Positions 48,899 to 56,750 of a stretch of 64,000 bases of DNA are shown here, one piece after another. The first letter of the stretch is position 1. The number at the start of each line of letters is the position of its first letter. Made by a program: the position numbers and the translations under genes. The DNA is taken from the NCBI RefSeq assembly GCF_036227105.1, contig NZ_CP109434.1, positions 2,422,001 through 2,486,000 on the forward strand. The letters run 5' to 3'. This DNA is from Amycolatopsis sp. NBC_01488. GTDB taxonomy: Bacteria; Actinomycetota; Actinomycetes; Mycobacteriales; Pseudonocardiaceae. The notes below the pieces were generated by a model, which saw nothing but the letters and a program-made list of their open reading frames with translations, was not told where the DNA came from and searched no databases.

Positions 48899-49587
48899 CC
48901 GACCTCGAACGCAAACTGGCCGAAGCACTGCGCGGACAGGCCGAGGAGGTCACGCCGAACCTCGACGCGGCCTGGGCGGAACAGATGCGAAGGCAGCGGC
49001 GGCCACACCGTCGCCGGGCGACGGTGTGGCTCGCCCCGCTGGCCGCGGTGCTGGTGGTGTTGACCAGCGTCTCGGTGGCCACCCGGGTGCCGACCCCGTC
49101 GGACCAGCCGGTCCAGCCGGCGCTCCCCGGGCAGCCGCTGGTGCTCGCCAAGCCCGAGCTGCCCGACCGGACGACCTTGAGCGAGGCGGACAAGCCGGTG
49201 ACCCTCACCGACTTCACTGGGCAGACGGACACCTGGACCTCCTACGCGGCCGAGTTCTTCGATCCGACCGGGCGGGCCCTTTTCTGCGTCGAGGCACTCC
49301 CCAAGGGCGCCAATCACGGTGCGGAATCGCAGTTCGGCATCAAGTCACCGTCGTGCCTCCCGCTGTCGGAGACCGTCGTGCGGACCGGGTACGTGGGGGA
49401 GAACGGTGGTCCGCTGCCGGCGGGCAAGGCGGTCTACCTCGTCGATCGGAAAGTCCATGCGCTGCGGCTTTACAGCGCGGCGGGTGATCTGAGCCTGGCG
49501 AAACCGGTCGGACCGCTGGGCTGGGACACGGTTTTCTTCGCCACCATCGACCCGAACTCGCCGCCGGTGCGCTTCGAAGTCAGCTGA
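48895..49587 (+). CDS. putative anti-sigma factor, single-pass membrane protein
   Basis: A 230-residue protein: cytoplasmic helical N-terminus (TDLERKLAEALRGQAEEVTPNLDAAW), one transmembrane helix at about 41-62 (VWLAPLAAVLVVLTSVSVAT) and an extracellular beta-rich domain with two cysteines (FCVEAL and SCLPLS). Overlap with the sigma gene by ATGA and topology argue for an anti-sigma role; a zinc-type HxxxCxxC motif is absent. The 3' end overlaps the convergent HAD gene by 8 bases. Confidence 0.7.
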   Translation: MTDLERKLAEALRGQAEEVTPNLDAAWAEQMRRQRRPHRRRATVWLAPLAAVLVVLTSVSVATRVPTPSDQPVQPALPGQPLVLAKPELPDRTTLSEADKPVTLTDFTGQTDTWTSYAAEFFDPTGRALFCVEALPKGANHGAESQFGIKSPSCLPLSETVVRTGYVGENGGPLPAGKAVYLVDRKVHALRLYSAAGDLSLAKPVGPLGWDTVFFATIDPNSPPVRFEVS

Positions 49588-50218
49588 GCCCCAGCGCACC
49601 CGGCAAGTCGGTGATCTTCTCCACCACCGCCGTGGCCTGCTTCAGCACTTCCGGGTCCGGCGGGAAGTGCGGGTTCGGCACCGCATAAACCGCCATCCCG
49701 GCTGCCAACGCCGATCGCAGGCCGTTCGTCGTGTCCTCCACCGCCGCACAGTCCGAGGGCGCCACCCCCAGCAGCTCCGCCGCCCTCAAGTACACATCCG
49801 GCGCCGGCTTCCCCGCCCCGACCTGCTCGGACGACACCGCCGCGCCCACCGGCAAGCCCGTCACGTCGAGGAAGCCCTTGATCAGGATCACCGGCGACGA
49901 GCTCGCGATCGCCACCGGCCACCGCGCCGACACCTGCCGGACCACCTCCACGGCGCCCGGGATCAGCGGTGGCTCCTCGGCGTACCGCGCGGCCATGCGC
50001 TTGACCACCAGCGTCGCGATCTCCGGCGGCGACAGCCGCGCCCCCAGCTCCTCCGCCAGGTAACGAGCCCATTCCGGGGTGCTCATCCCCTGCTGCGCCC
50101 GCGTCGCCTCCTCGCGCCAGGTGCCGCCGTGCTCGGCGACCACCGCTCGGCGCACCTCGTCCCAGATGCGCTCCGAGTCCACCAGTACGCCGTCGAGGTC
50201 GAAGATCACCGCGTCCAT
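49580..50218 (-). CDS. HAD-family hydrolase (phosphatase/phosphomutase type)
   Basis: A 212-residue enzyme of HAD subfamily IA. Motif I is VIFDLDGVLVDSE with the nucleophile Asp, motif II IASSS, motif III Lys in GKPAPDVYLRAAELLGV and motif IV CAAVEDTTNGLRSALAAGM. The cap insertion is the usual helical bundle. Substrate unknown; sugar phosphate or beta-phosphoglucomutase-like activity would be typical. Overlaps the 3' end of the anti-sigma-like gene by 8 bases. Confidence 0.9.
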   Translation of the reverse strand: MDAVIFDLDGVLVDSERIWDEVRRAVVAEHGGTWREEATRAQQGMSTPEWARYLAEELGARLSPPEIATLVVKRMAARYAEEPPLIPGAVEVVRQVSARWPVAIASSSPVILIKGFLDVTGLPVGAAVSSEQVGAGKPAPDVYLRAAELLGVAPSDCAAVEDTTNGLRSALAAGMAVYAVPNPHFPPDPEVLKQATAVVEKITDLPGALGLS

Positions 50219-50246
50219 CCCCCGAGCCTAACCTGTGAGGCGACTT

Positions 50247-50286
50247 ACTTAGCTACCCTTACTAATTTTTGTTAGCATAGCTAAGT
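50247..50286 (+). promoter_or_regulatory. MarR-gene promoter with inverted repeats
   Basis: ACTTAGCTA (50247-50255) and TAGCTAAGT (50278-50286) are exact inverted copies, the second covering the GTG start at 50285. Between them lie CTAA and TTAG half-sites (50262-50265, 50272-50275). TAGCAT (50273-50278) is a TANNNT box exactly six bases before the GTG, so a leaderless, autorepressed transcript is likely. Confidence 0.6.
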
Positions 50287-50743
50287 GACTTCCCCGATCG
50301 CCGATCTCGCCCACCGGCTGCGGCCGCTGGTCTTCCGGCTGTACCACCAGGTGCGCCGCCAGACCCCGCAGCTGACGCTGACCCTCACGCAGGGGTCGGT
50401 GCTGAGCGAGCTCGTCAACGGCGGGCCGCGGCGGATGAGCGCGCTGGCGGAGTTCGAGCGGGTCAAGCTGCCGTCGATGACCGACGTCGTCAGCCGCCTC
50501 GAACGCCTCGGCCTCGCCACCCGCACGCCGGACCCCGCCGACCGGCGGGCGGTGCTCGTGGACGTCACCGACGAGGGTCGTCGCTTCTACGCCGAGATGG
50601 TCGCCGCCCGCGAGGAGTTCCTCCGCGAGCGACTGATCGCGATGGACGACGCCGACCGCGCTGCGATCGAAGCCGCCCTTCCGGCTCTCGCCAAATTGCT
50701 CGTTGACGCCAAGAAGGAGGAATTGATCAGCGATGAGCGCTGA
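50285..50743 (+). CDS. MarR-family transcriptional regulator
   Basis: A 152-residue winged-helix regulator: dimer helix ADLAHRLRPLVFRLYHQVRRQ, recognition region MSALAEFERVKLPSMTDVVSRLERLGLATR and wing DPADRRAVLVDVTDEGRRF. Probably leaderless from TAGCAT. Its 3' end overlaps the following MFS gene by 11 bases, so the two form an autoregulated efflux operon of the usual MarR-transporter type. Inducer unknown. Confidence 0.92.
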   Translation: MTSPIADLAHRLRPLVFRLYHQVRRQTPQLTLTLTQGSVLSELVNGGPRRMSALAEFERVKLPSMTDVVSRLERLGLATRTPDPADRRAVLVDVTDEGRRFYAEMVAAREEFLRERLIAMDDADRAAIEAALPALAKLLVDAKKEELISDER

Positions 50744-51950
50744 GCACCACTCGAGCCTGCTGGACGCCGTCAAGGGTCAGCCCAAGCAAGTCTGGATCAC
50801 CGCGTTCGCCGCGGTCATCGCCTTCATGGGGATCGGCCTGGTCGACCCGATCCTGCTGTCCATCGCCAAGGGCCTGGACGCGACGCCGTCGCAGGTCACC
50901 TTGCTCTTCTCGTCGTACCTCGGCGTCCAGGTCCTCGCGATGCTGGTCACCGGCGCGGCGAGCGCCAAGTTCGGCCCGAAGCGCACCGTCCTGGTCGGGC
51001 TGGCGCTGATCGTCGCGGCCACCGCCCTGTGTTCGGCCGCCGGCTCGATCGAGCAGCTCGTCGGGCTGCGCGCGGTCTGGGGCCTCGGCAACGCGTTCTT
51101 CATCGCGACGGCGCTTTCGGTGATCGTCGGCGCCGCGACCGGCGGCCAGTCCGGCGCGATCCTGCTCTACGAAGCCGCCCTGGGTGTCGGCCTGTCGGTC
51201 GGCCCGCTGCTGGGCGCGCTGCTCGGCTCGATCTCCTGGCGCGGTCCGTTCCTCGGCACCGCGGTCCTGATGGCCGGCGCGCTCGTGCTGTGCGCGGTCT
51301 TCCTCAAGAGCGACAAGGGTGAGCGGCGTGCGCCGATCAGGCTGCTGGACCCGCTGCGCGCGCTGAAGCACCAGGGCCTGCTGCGCACCTCCGTCGCGTC
51401 GGCGCTGTACACCGCCGCGTTCTTCGCGGTGCTGGCCTGGTCGCCGTTCGTCCTCGGCTGGAACGCGATCGCCGTCGGCCTGATCTTCTGCGGCTGGGGC
51501 CTGTGCGTCGCGGTCGCCGGGGTCGCGCTCGCGCCGCGGCTGGCCGCGAAGCTGGGTGAACGGCACGCCGCCGCGGCCGCGGTCTTCGGCTACGCCGTGC
51601 TGATGCTGGTGCTGGCCGTGCCGAGCAAGCCGGTCCTGGTCGTCGGCATCATCGTCTCGGGGCTGGTGTCCGGGCTGCTGAACACGTTGTTCACCGGCAC
51701 CGCGATGTCGATCAGCGACGCGCCGCGCCCGGTCGCCAGCGCGGGCTACAACTTCTGCCGCTGGCTGGGTGGCGCGGTCGCCGCGACGCTCGTCGGGCAC
51801 GTCGCCGAGTGGTTCGGCTCGTCGCAGGCGCCGTTCGTCGCCTCGGCCGTGCTGTGCGTGATCGCCGGCGGGCTGCTCTCGCTGCGGGAGAAGAAGGCGG
51901 ACCCGCACGCGGTGCCGCAGGAGGCGGTGCTCGTCGGCGAGGAGTTCTGA
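50733..51950 (+). CDS. MFS transporter, 12-helix efflux type
   Basis: A 405-residue permease with about 12 membrane helices. Motif-A-like loop GAASAKFGPKRTVLVGLA and the helix-5 motif VGLSVGPLLGALLGSISWRGPF (antiporter motif C style) place it with DHA1-type drug exporters. Start ATG 50733 after AAGGAGGA within the MarR coding end. Co-regulated with the overlapping MarR gene. Substrate unknown. Confidence 0.88.
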   Translation: MSAEHHSSLLDAVKGQPKQVWITAFAAVIAFMGIGLVDPILLSIAKGLDATPSQVTLLFSSYLGVQVLAMLVTGAASAKFGPKRTVLVGLALIVAATALCSAAGSIEQLVGLRAVWGLGNAFFIATALSVIVGAATGGQSGAILLYEAALGVGLSVGPLLGALLGSISWRGPFLGTAVLMAGALVLCAVFLKSDKGERRAPIRLLDPLRALKHQGLLRTSVASALYTAAFFAVLAWSPFVLGWNAIAVGLIFCGWGLCVAVAGVALAPRLAAKLGERHAAAAAVFGYAVLMLVLAVPSKPVLVVGIIVSGLVSGLLNTLFTGTAMSISDAPRPVASAGYNFCRWLGGAVAATLVGHVAEWFGSSQAPFVASAVLCVIAGGLLSLREKKADPHAVPQEAVLVGEEF

Positions 51951-51960
51951 CCGGCGCCAG

Positions 51961-52049
51961 TACATCTGACGTTCACCTGAATGTCCTGATTGGCTGGTTT
52001 TAGGGGCTTACGGTCGGTTCGTTCCCCGAACTCCCACCATGGAGGCCTC
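51961..52049 (+). promoter_or_regulatory. upstream region of phoX-like gene with one PHO-box-like unit
   Basis: GTTCACC (51971-51977) matches one repeat unit of the actinobacterial PhoP box (GTTCACC repeats every 11 bases); the next unit 11 bases on (TGTCCTG) matches poorly. GGAGG (52041-52045) is the ribosome site for GTG 52050. Phosphate control is suggested, not shown. Confidence 0.35.
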
Positions 52050-54110
52050 GTGCCCGACCGTCTGCTCCCGCTGTTCCCCGCCCACCCGGGCGGCCGCTCC
52101 CCGGTGACCTGCGAGTACCGCTGCGGCAACGCGTGCGCCCACCCCGAGGCCAACGAGTCCCGCAACGAGTACTTCGGCGACGTCGTCAAGGACATCTCCC
52201 GCCGCCGGGTGTTCAAGGCCGGCGCCGTGATGGCCGCCGCCGCGGGCGGGTTCGCCGCCCTGTCGGGGACCGCGGCCGCCGCACCCGTTCAGAAGCCGCA
52301 GTCGCGGCCGGTCCCCGGCACCGACTTCGACCCGGTGCCGCCGAACAAGCTCGACCAGGTCAGCATCCCCGCGGCCTACGACCAGCGCGTCGTCGTCCGC
52401 TGGGGCGACCCGGTCGTCGCCGGCGCCCCGAAGTTCGACTTCACCAAGCAAACGGCGGCCGCGCAGGCGAAGCAGTTCGGCTACAACAACGACTTCGTCG
52501 GCCTGATCCCGCAGGACCCGCTGGGGCTAGCGAACCTGCTCGTGGTCAACCACGAGTACACCACCGAGGTCCACATGTTCCCGGCCGGCCAGTACGACCC
52601 GGCGAACCCGACCGAGGAGCAGGTGAAGATCGCCTGGGCCGCGCACGGCCTGTCGGTGCTGCTGACCCGCCGCGATCCGGTCCACGGCGGCCTCGAGGTC
52701 GTCCCGAGCCGGTACGGCCGCCGGATCACGCTCGACACGGTCTTCGAGGTCCGCGGCCCGGCCGCCGGGTCGAAGTACCTGAAGACGTCGGCCGACCCGA
52801 GCGGGCGCAAGGTCCGCGGCACGCAGAACAACTGCTCCGGCGGCGTGACGCCGTGGGGCACGGTGCTCTCCGGTGAGGAGAACTTCGACCAGTACTTCGC
52901 CAACTCCGACAAGGTCACCGACCCGGTCGCGGCCGCGCGGCTCAAGCGCTACACCGTCGGCACCGGCACGAGTACCCGCAAGTGGGAGCGCTTCGACAAG
53001 CGCTGGGACGTCTCGCAGGAGCCGAACGAGCCGAACCGCTTCGGCTGGGTCGTCGAGATCGACCCGAACGACCCGACCTCGACGCCGGTCAAGCACACCG
53101 CGCTCGGCCGGTTCAAGCACGAGGCCGCGAACATCAAGGTCACCGCGGACGGCCGGGTCGCCGTCTACTCCGGGGACGACAGCCGGTTCGAGTACATCTA
53201 CAAGTTCGTCTCGAAGGGCAAGTACAAGCCCGGGAACAGCGCGCACGCGCGGCGGCACAACTCGGCGCTGCTCGACGAAGGCACGCTGTACGTCGGCCGC
53301 TTCACCGGCGACAGCCCGGCGGCGGAGATCGACGGCACCGGCAAGCTGCCGGCGGACCACGAGTTCGACGGCACCGGCGAGTGGATGCCGCTGGTCAGCG
53401 GCGACAAGTCCTTTGTGGACGGATTCACCGCCGAAGAGGTCTACGTCTTCACGCGCCAGGCCGCCGACAAGGTCGCCGCCACGAAGATGGACCGCCCGGA
53501 GGACATCGAGCCGAACCCGGTCAACGGCCGGATCTACGCGGCGCTGACCAACAACACCGATCGTGGCGCGGCGGGCAAGGCCGGCGTCGACGAGATCAAC
53601 CCGCGTGTCAACAACAAGAACGGCCACATCCTGGAGTGGGAAGAGGACCGCGGCGACGCGGCGTCGACGCGCTTCTCCTGGCGGCTGCTGCTGGTCTGCG
53701 GCGACCCCGTCGCGGCCGACACCTACTTCGGCGGCTTCGACAAGAGCCAGGTCAGCCCGATCTCGTGCCCGGACAACGTCGCCTTCGACCGGCACGGCAA
53801 CCTGTGGATCGCCACCGACGGCAACGCCCTCGGCGCGAACGACGGCCTGTTCTCGGTGCCGGTGACCGGGCCCGAACGCGGCCACGTCAAGCAGTTCCTC
53901 TCGGTGCCGATCGGCGCCGAGACGTGCGGGCCGGTCGTCACCGATCACCTGGTGCTCGTCGCGGTGCAGCACCCGGGCGAGAACGCGGCGAGCTCGGCGA
54001 ACCCGACGTCGCACTGGCCCGACGGTGGCACCGCGCAGCCGCGGCCGTCGATCGTCTCGGTGTGGAAGAAGGGCCGCTTCGGGCTGCCCGGCCGCATCGG
54101 CGAACGCTGA
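52050..54110 (+). CDS. PhoX-family (DUF839) Tat-exported phosphatase
   Basis: A 686-residue enzyme of the PhoX type, calcium/iron-dependent alkaline phosphatases secreted by the Tat route. The N-terminus carries 45 residues with a cysteine set (CEYRCGNACAHPE) before the Tat signal SRRRVFKAGAVMAAAAGG and AAAAP cleavage region. The beta-propeller body shows LLVVNHEYT, NNCSGGVTPWGTVLSGEEN, FGWVVEIDP, HEAANIK, KMDRPEDIEPNP and CPDNVAFDRHGNLWIATDG, all conserved in the family. Start GTG 52050. Alone in its operon; a large hairpin follows. Confidence 0.9.
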   Translation: MPDRLLPLFPAHPGGRSPVTCEYRCGNACAHPEANESRNEYFGDVVKDISRRRVFKAGAVMAAAAGGFAALSGTAAAAPVQKPQSRPVPGTDFDPVPPNKLDQVSIPAAYDQRVVVRWGDPVVAGAPKFDFTKQTAAAQAKQFGYNNDFVGLIPQDPLGLANLLVVNHEYTTEVHMFPAGQYDPANPTEEQVKIAWAAHGLSVLLTRRDPVHGGLEVVPSRYGRRITLDTVFEVRGPAAGSKYLKTSADPSGRKVRGTQNNCSGGVTPWGTVLSGEENFDQYFANSDKVTDPVAAARLKRYTVGTGTSTRKWERFDKRWDVSQEPNEPNRFGWVVEIDPNDPTSTPVKHTALGRFKHEAANIKVTADGRVAVYSGDDSRFEYIYKFVSKGKYKPGNSAHARRHNSALLDEGTLYVGRFTGDSPAAEIDGTGKLPADHEFDGTGEWMPLVSGDKSFVDGFTAEEVYVFTRQAADKVAATKMDRPEDIEPNPVNGRIYAALTNNTDRGAAGKAGVDEINPRVNNKNGHILEWEEDRGDAASTRFSWRLLLVCGDPVAADTYFGGFDKSQVSPISCPDNVAFDRHGNLWIATDGNALGANDGLFSVPVTGPERGHVKQFLSVPIGAETCGPVVTDHLVLVAVQHPGENAASSANPTSHWPDGGTAQPRPSIVSVWKKGRFGLPGRIGER

Positions 54111-54116
54111 CGCGCC

Positions 54117-54174
54117 GGGCCCGCGCCGGCCGAGGTTCACTCTTAAGTGGACGGTTCTCGGCCGGTGCGGGCCC
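54117..54174 (+). terminator. long hairpin terminator of phoX-like gene
   Basis: An 18-bp arm (54117-54134, GGGCCCGC... ending GGCCGAG) pairs with 54157-54174 with one G-T pair. The 22-base loop itself holds CACT-CTTA-AGTG. It starts six bases after the stop codon. Confidence 0.75.
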
Positions 54175-54197
54175 CGGCCTCGCGCCATAGTCGAGGC

Positions 54198-55799
54198 ATG
54201 GTCCGTTCGGCACGCGTGGTGGCAGTGGCGGTCGTGGCGCTCTCGGGAGCGGTCGTACCCGCGGCCGCCGCGGATCCGCCGCCGGCGTGCGGCGGGATCG
54301 CGGCGAACCCGAGCGTCGAGGAGACGGCGCGCAACGGCGCCCCGGACGGCTACGTCTTCACCCCGGCGGCGCCGGTCCCGCCCGGCACTCCGGCCGCGAA
54401 GGCGCCGAGGCTGCTCACCGAGCAGGCGTTCGCCGTCGACGGGCGGCGGTCGGCGGTGATCCAGACGCCGGACGGCAAGGCCAGCACCGCCACCTCGACC
54501 GAGAAGTTCGTCCCCGGCGGCGTGTACACGCTGAGCGTCTCGACCGGCTCGTACGCGCCGGGTGCCGGACCGGCGACGGGCTTGCGCTTCTACGACGTGA
54601 CCGGCGCCCAGGTCCAGGAGACCAAGCTGGTCGCCGACCACGACGCCGGCGACGGCCACCTCGCGAAGCAGGACTTCCCAGCGGCGACGGCCCCGGCGAA
54701 GGCGGCGTCGGTGCAGTTCTTCGCCACGACGAGCGCCGAGCGGCTGCGCTGGGACTGCGTCGGCCTCCAGCTCGCGGCGTACTCGGTGAAGAAGGAAGTG
54801 CAGAACCCGGCGACCGGCGCGTGGGGCCCGTTCGCGACGGTCACCGCGGGCGAGACCGCGCACTACCGCGTCACCGTGGCGAACGAAGGCACGCAGGACC
54901 TGTCCGGAATCGCCGTCCAGGACCCGTGGTGCAGCGGATCGTTCGAGCCGTTCGCGCTGGCCGCGGGTGCGACCAAGCAGCTGACCTGCGACCACCCGAA
55001 CCTGACGGTGGCCGACACCGGGCACGTCAACACGGCGAAGGTGACGGGCGTGCACTATCCCGGCGGCACGCTGGGCGACAAGACGGCGTCGGCGACGATC
55101 ACCGTCCTGCCGCCGCCCGCGATCGCGAAGATCGGCGACTTCGTCTGGGCGGACCGCAACCGCGACGGGATCCAGGACCCGGACGAGCCGGGCGTCGCGG
55201 GGGTCAAGGTGACCCTGAAGGACGGCGCGGGTGGCACGGTCGGCACCGCGACCACGGACGCCGGCGGCAAGTACGGCTTCGACAAGCTGAAGGACGGCAC
55301 CTACCAGGTGTGTTTCGCGGTCCCGGCGGACTACACGGTGACCCGCAAGGACGCGGCGGCCGACGACCGTGACTCGGACGCGGACCCGGACGGCTGCACG
55401 GCCCCGCGCACGCTGGGCGGCACGGCGCGCGAGGACTTCACGGTGGACATGGGACTGGTGACACCGACGAACCGGATCGGCGACTTCGCCTGGTCGGACA
55501 CCAACGGCAACGGCCTGCAGGACGCGGGCGAGCCGGGCCTGGCCGGGGTGAAGGCGGTGCTGAACAACGGCACGAGCGTCGTCACCGGCCCGGACGGCGC
55601 CTACGCCTTCACCGGCCTGGAGGACGGCACCTACCAGGTGTGCTTCACGGCCGAGGGCAAGCACCCGACGGTGAAGGACGCCGGAGACGACGCCAAGGAC
55701 TCCGACGCGGACCCGGCCACGGGCTGCGCCGACCCGCGCCGGCTCGGCCCGGGCAAGCGCGACGACCAGACGGTCGACGCGGGCTTCGCACCCGCCTAG
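54198..55799 (+). CDS. secreted SdrD B-like domain surface protein
   Basis: A 533-residue exported protein with signal peptide RSARVVAVAVVALSGAVVPAAA. Residues about 30-195 form a carbohydrate-binding-like or jelly-roll domain, about 200-300 a DUF11-like beta domain (AHYRVTVANEGTQDLSGIAVQD), then two SdrD B domains, each with the calcium-binding motif GDFVWADRNRDGIQDPDEPGVAG and GDFAWSDTNGNGLQDAGEPGLAG, ending in DAGFAPA. No LPXTG or C-terminal helix, so it may be released. ATG 54198 was chosen as the start just before the signal peptide. Confidence 0.82.
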   Translation: MVRSARVVAVAVVALSGAVVPAAAADPPPACGGIAANPSVEETARNGAPDGYVFTPAAPVPPGTPAAKAPRLLTEQAFAVDGRRSAVIQTPDGKASTATSTEKFVPGGVYTLSVSTGSYAPGAGPATGLRFYDVTGAQVQETKLVADHDAGDGHLAKQDFPAATAPAKAASVQFFATTSAERLRWDCVGLQLAAYSVKKEVQNPATGAWGPFATVTAGETAHYRVTVANEGTQDLSGIAVQDPWCSGSFEPFALAAGATKQLTCDHPNLTVADTGHVNTAKVTGVHYPGGTLGDKTASATITVLPPPAIAKIGDFVWADRNRDGIQDPDEPGVAGVKVTLKDGAGGTVGTATTDAGGKYGFDKLKDGTYQVCFAVPADYTVTRKDAAADDRDSDADPDGCTAPRTLGGTAREDFTVDMGLVTPTNRIGDFAWSDTNGNGLQDAGEPGLAGVKAVLNNGTSVVTGPDGAYAFTGLEDGTYQVCFTAEGKHPTVKDAGDDAKDSDADPATGCADPRRLGPGKRDDQTVDAGFAPA

Positions 55800-55857
55800 C
55801 GGAATTCACCGGCGCGGCTCGCTCCCGCAGGACCGGCCGCTCCACCGCGTGGCCGAT

Positions 55858-55876
55858 GCGGGGTTTCGCTCCCCGC
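55858..55876 (+). terminator. hairpin after SdrD B gene
   Basis: GCGGGG (55858-55863) pairs with CCCCGC (55871-55876) over a 7-base loop. The segment resembles a degenerate copy of the gene's own last codons (GCGGG-CTTCGCA-CCCGC-CTAG), see findings. Confidence 0.5.
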
Positions 55877-55945
55877 CTAGGACTGCCGGGGCGGCCCGGC
55901 GCGGAGCCGCCGGGCCACCCGCCGCCCGGCCGTTACGGTGGGGGC

Positions 55946-56623
55946 ATGACGGATCTTCCCCTCGCCCTCGTCACCGGTGCCTCCCGAGGGATCGGCGCGG
56001 CGGTCGCCCACCAGCTGGCCCCGACCCACCGTCTCCTGCTCGGCGGCCGGAACGCCGACACCCTGGCCGCGCTGGCGAAGGAGCTCCCGGGCGCGAAGCC
56101 GTGGCCGGTCGAGCTGACGAACCCCGCGTCGCTCGCCGAGGCCGTCGCGGGCATCGACTCGCTCGACGTCCTGGTCCACTCGGCCGGCGTTGCGCGTCTC
56201 GGCCGCATCGAGGACGCGGACGCCGAGGCGTGGCGGGACAACTTCGAGGTCAACACCCTGGCCGTGGTCGAGCTGACCCGCCTGCTGCTCCCCGCCCTGC
56301 GCGCGGCCCGCGGCCACGTGGTCGTGATCAACTCGGGCGCCGGCCGCACCGCCCGCCCGGGCTGGTCGCCGTACGCGGCGAGCAAGTTCGCCGTCCGCGC
56401 CTTCGCCGACGCCCTGCGCGAGGAGGAGCCCGAGATCCGCGTGACATCCGTCTACCCCGGCCGCACCGACACCGACATGCAGCAGGAGATCTTCAAGGGC
56501 GAAGGCCGCGACTACGACACCTCGCACCTGCTGAAGGCCGACTCAGTGGCGACCGCGGTGGTGACGGCGGTGTCCGCCACCCCGGACGCCCACCAGACGG
56601 AGGTCATCCTCCGCCCGCGCTGA
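55946..56623 (+). CDS. short-chain dehydrogenase/reductase
   Basis: A 225-residue NAD(P)-dependent oxidoreductase, intact unlike the remnant at 3.6 kb. Cofactor motif TGASRGIG (about 10-17), the NxAG-type HSAGVARLG, catalytic Ser in VINSGAG and YAASKFAV (Tyr, Lys), and PGRTDTDMQ. ATG 55946. The substrate is unknown. It stands alone, 22 bases or so before a hairpin-like C/G-rich stretch near 56630-56660. Confidence 0.9.
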   Translation: MTDLPLALVTGASRGIGAAVAHQLAPTHRLLLGGRNADTLAALAKELPGAKPWPVELTNPASLAEAVAGIDSLDVLVHSAGVARLGRIEDADAEAWRDNFEVNTLAVVELTRLLLPALRAARGHVVVINSGAGRTARPGWSPYAASKFAVRAFADALREEEPEIRVTSVYPGRTDTDMQQEIFKGEGRDYDTSHLLKADSVATAVVTAVSATPDAHQTEVILRPR

Positions 56624-56720
56624 CCAGGCCAGGCCCCCGCCCTTCCCTGGGGGGCGTGCCCATGCCCAGTCTACCGACGGTGGCGGACAAAACGGACTCG
56701 TCGCGGCTGGCGGCCCGGAG

Positions 56721-56750
56721 TTGTCCACATCCGCGCGAGGCTGTGGATCA
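56721..56750. promoter_or_regulatory. DnaA-box-like pair
   Basis: TTGTCCACA (56721-56729) is an exact actinobacterial DnaA box and TGTGGATCA (56742-56750) an inverted near-match, beyond the 3' end of the amidohydrolase gene. Isolated pairs like this may titrate DnaA or may be chance. Confidence 0.35.

Noticed and set aside
54135..54157. PHO box upstream of the SdrD-B gene (GGTTCAC ... GGTTC)
   Set aside because: The sequence is the loop of a strong terminator hairpin and lacks 11-base repeat spacing.
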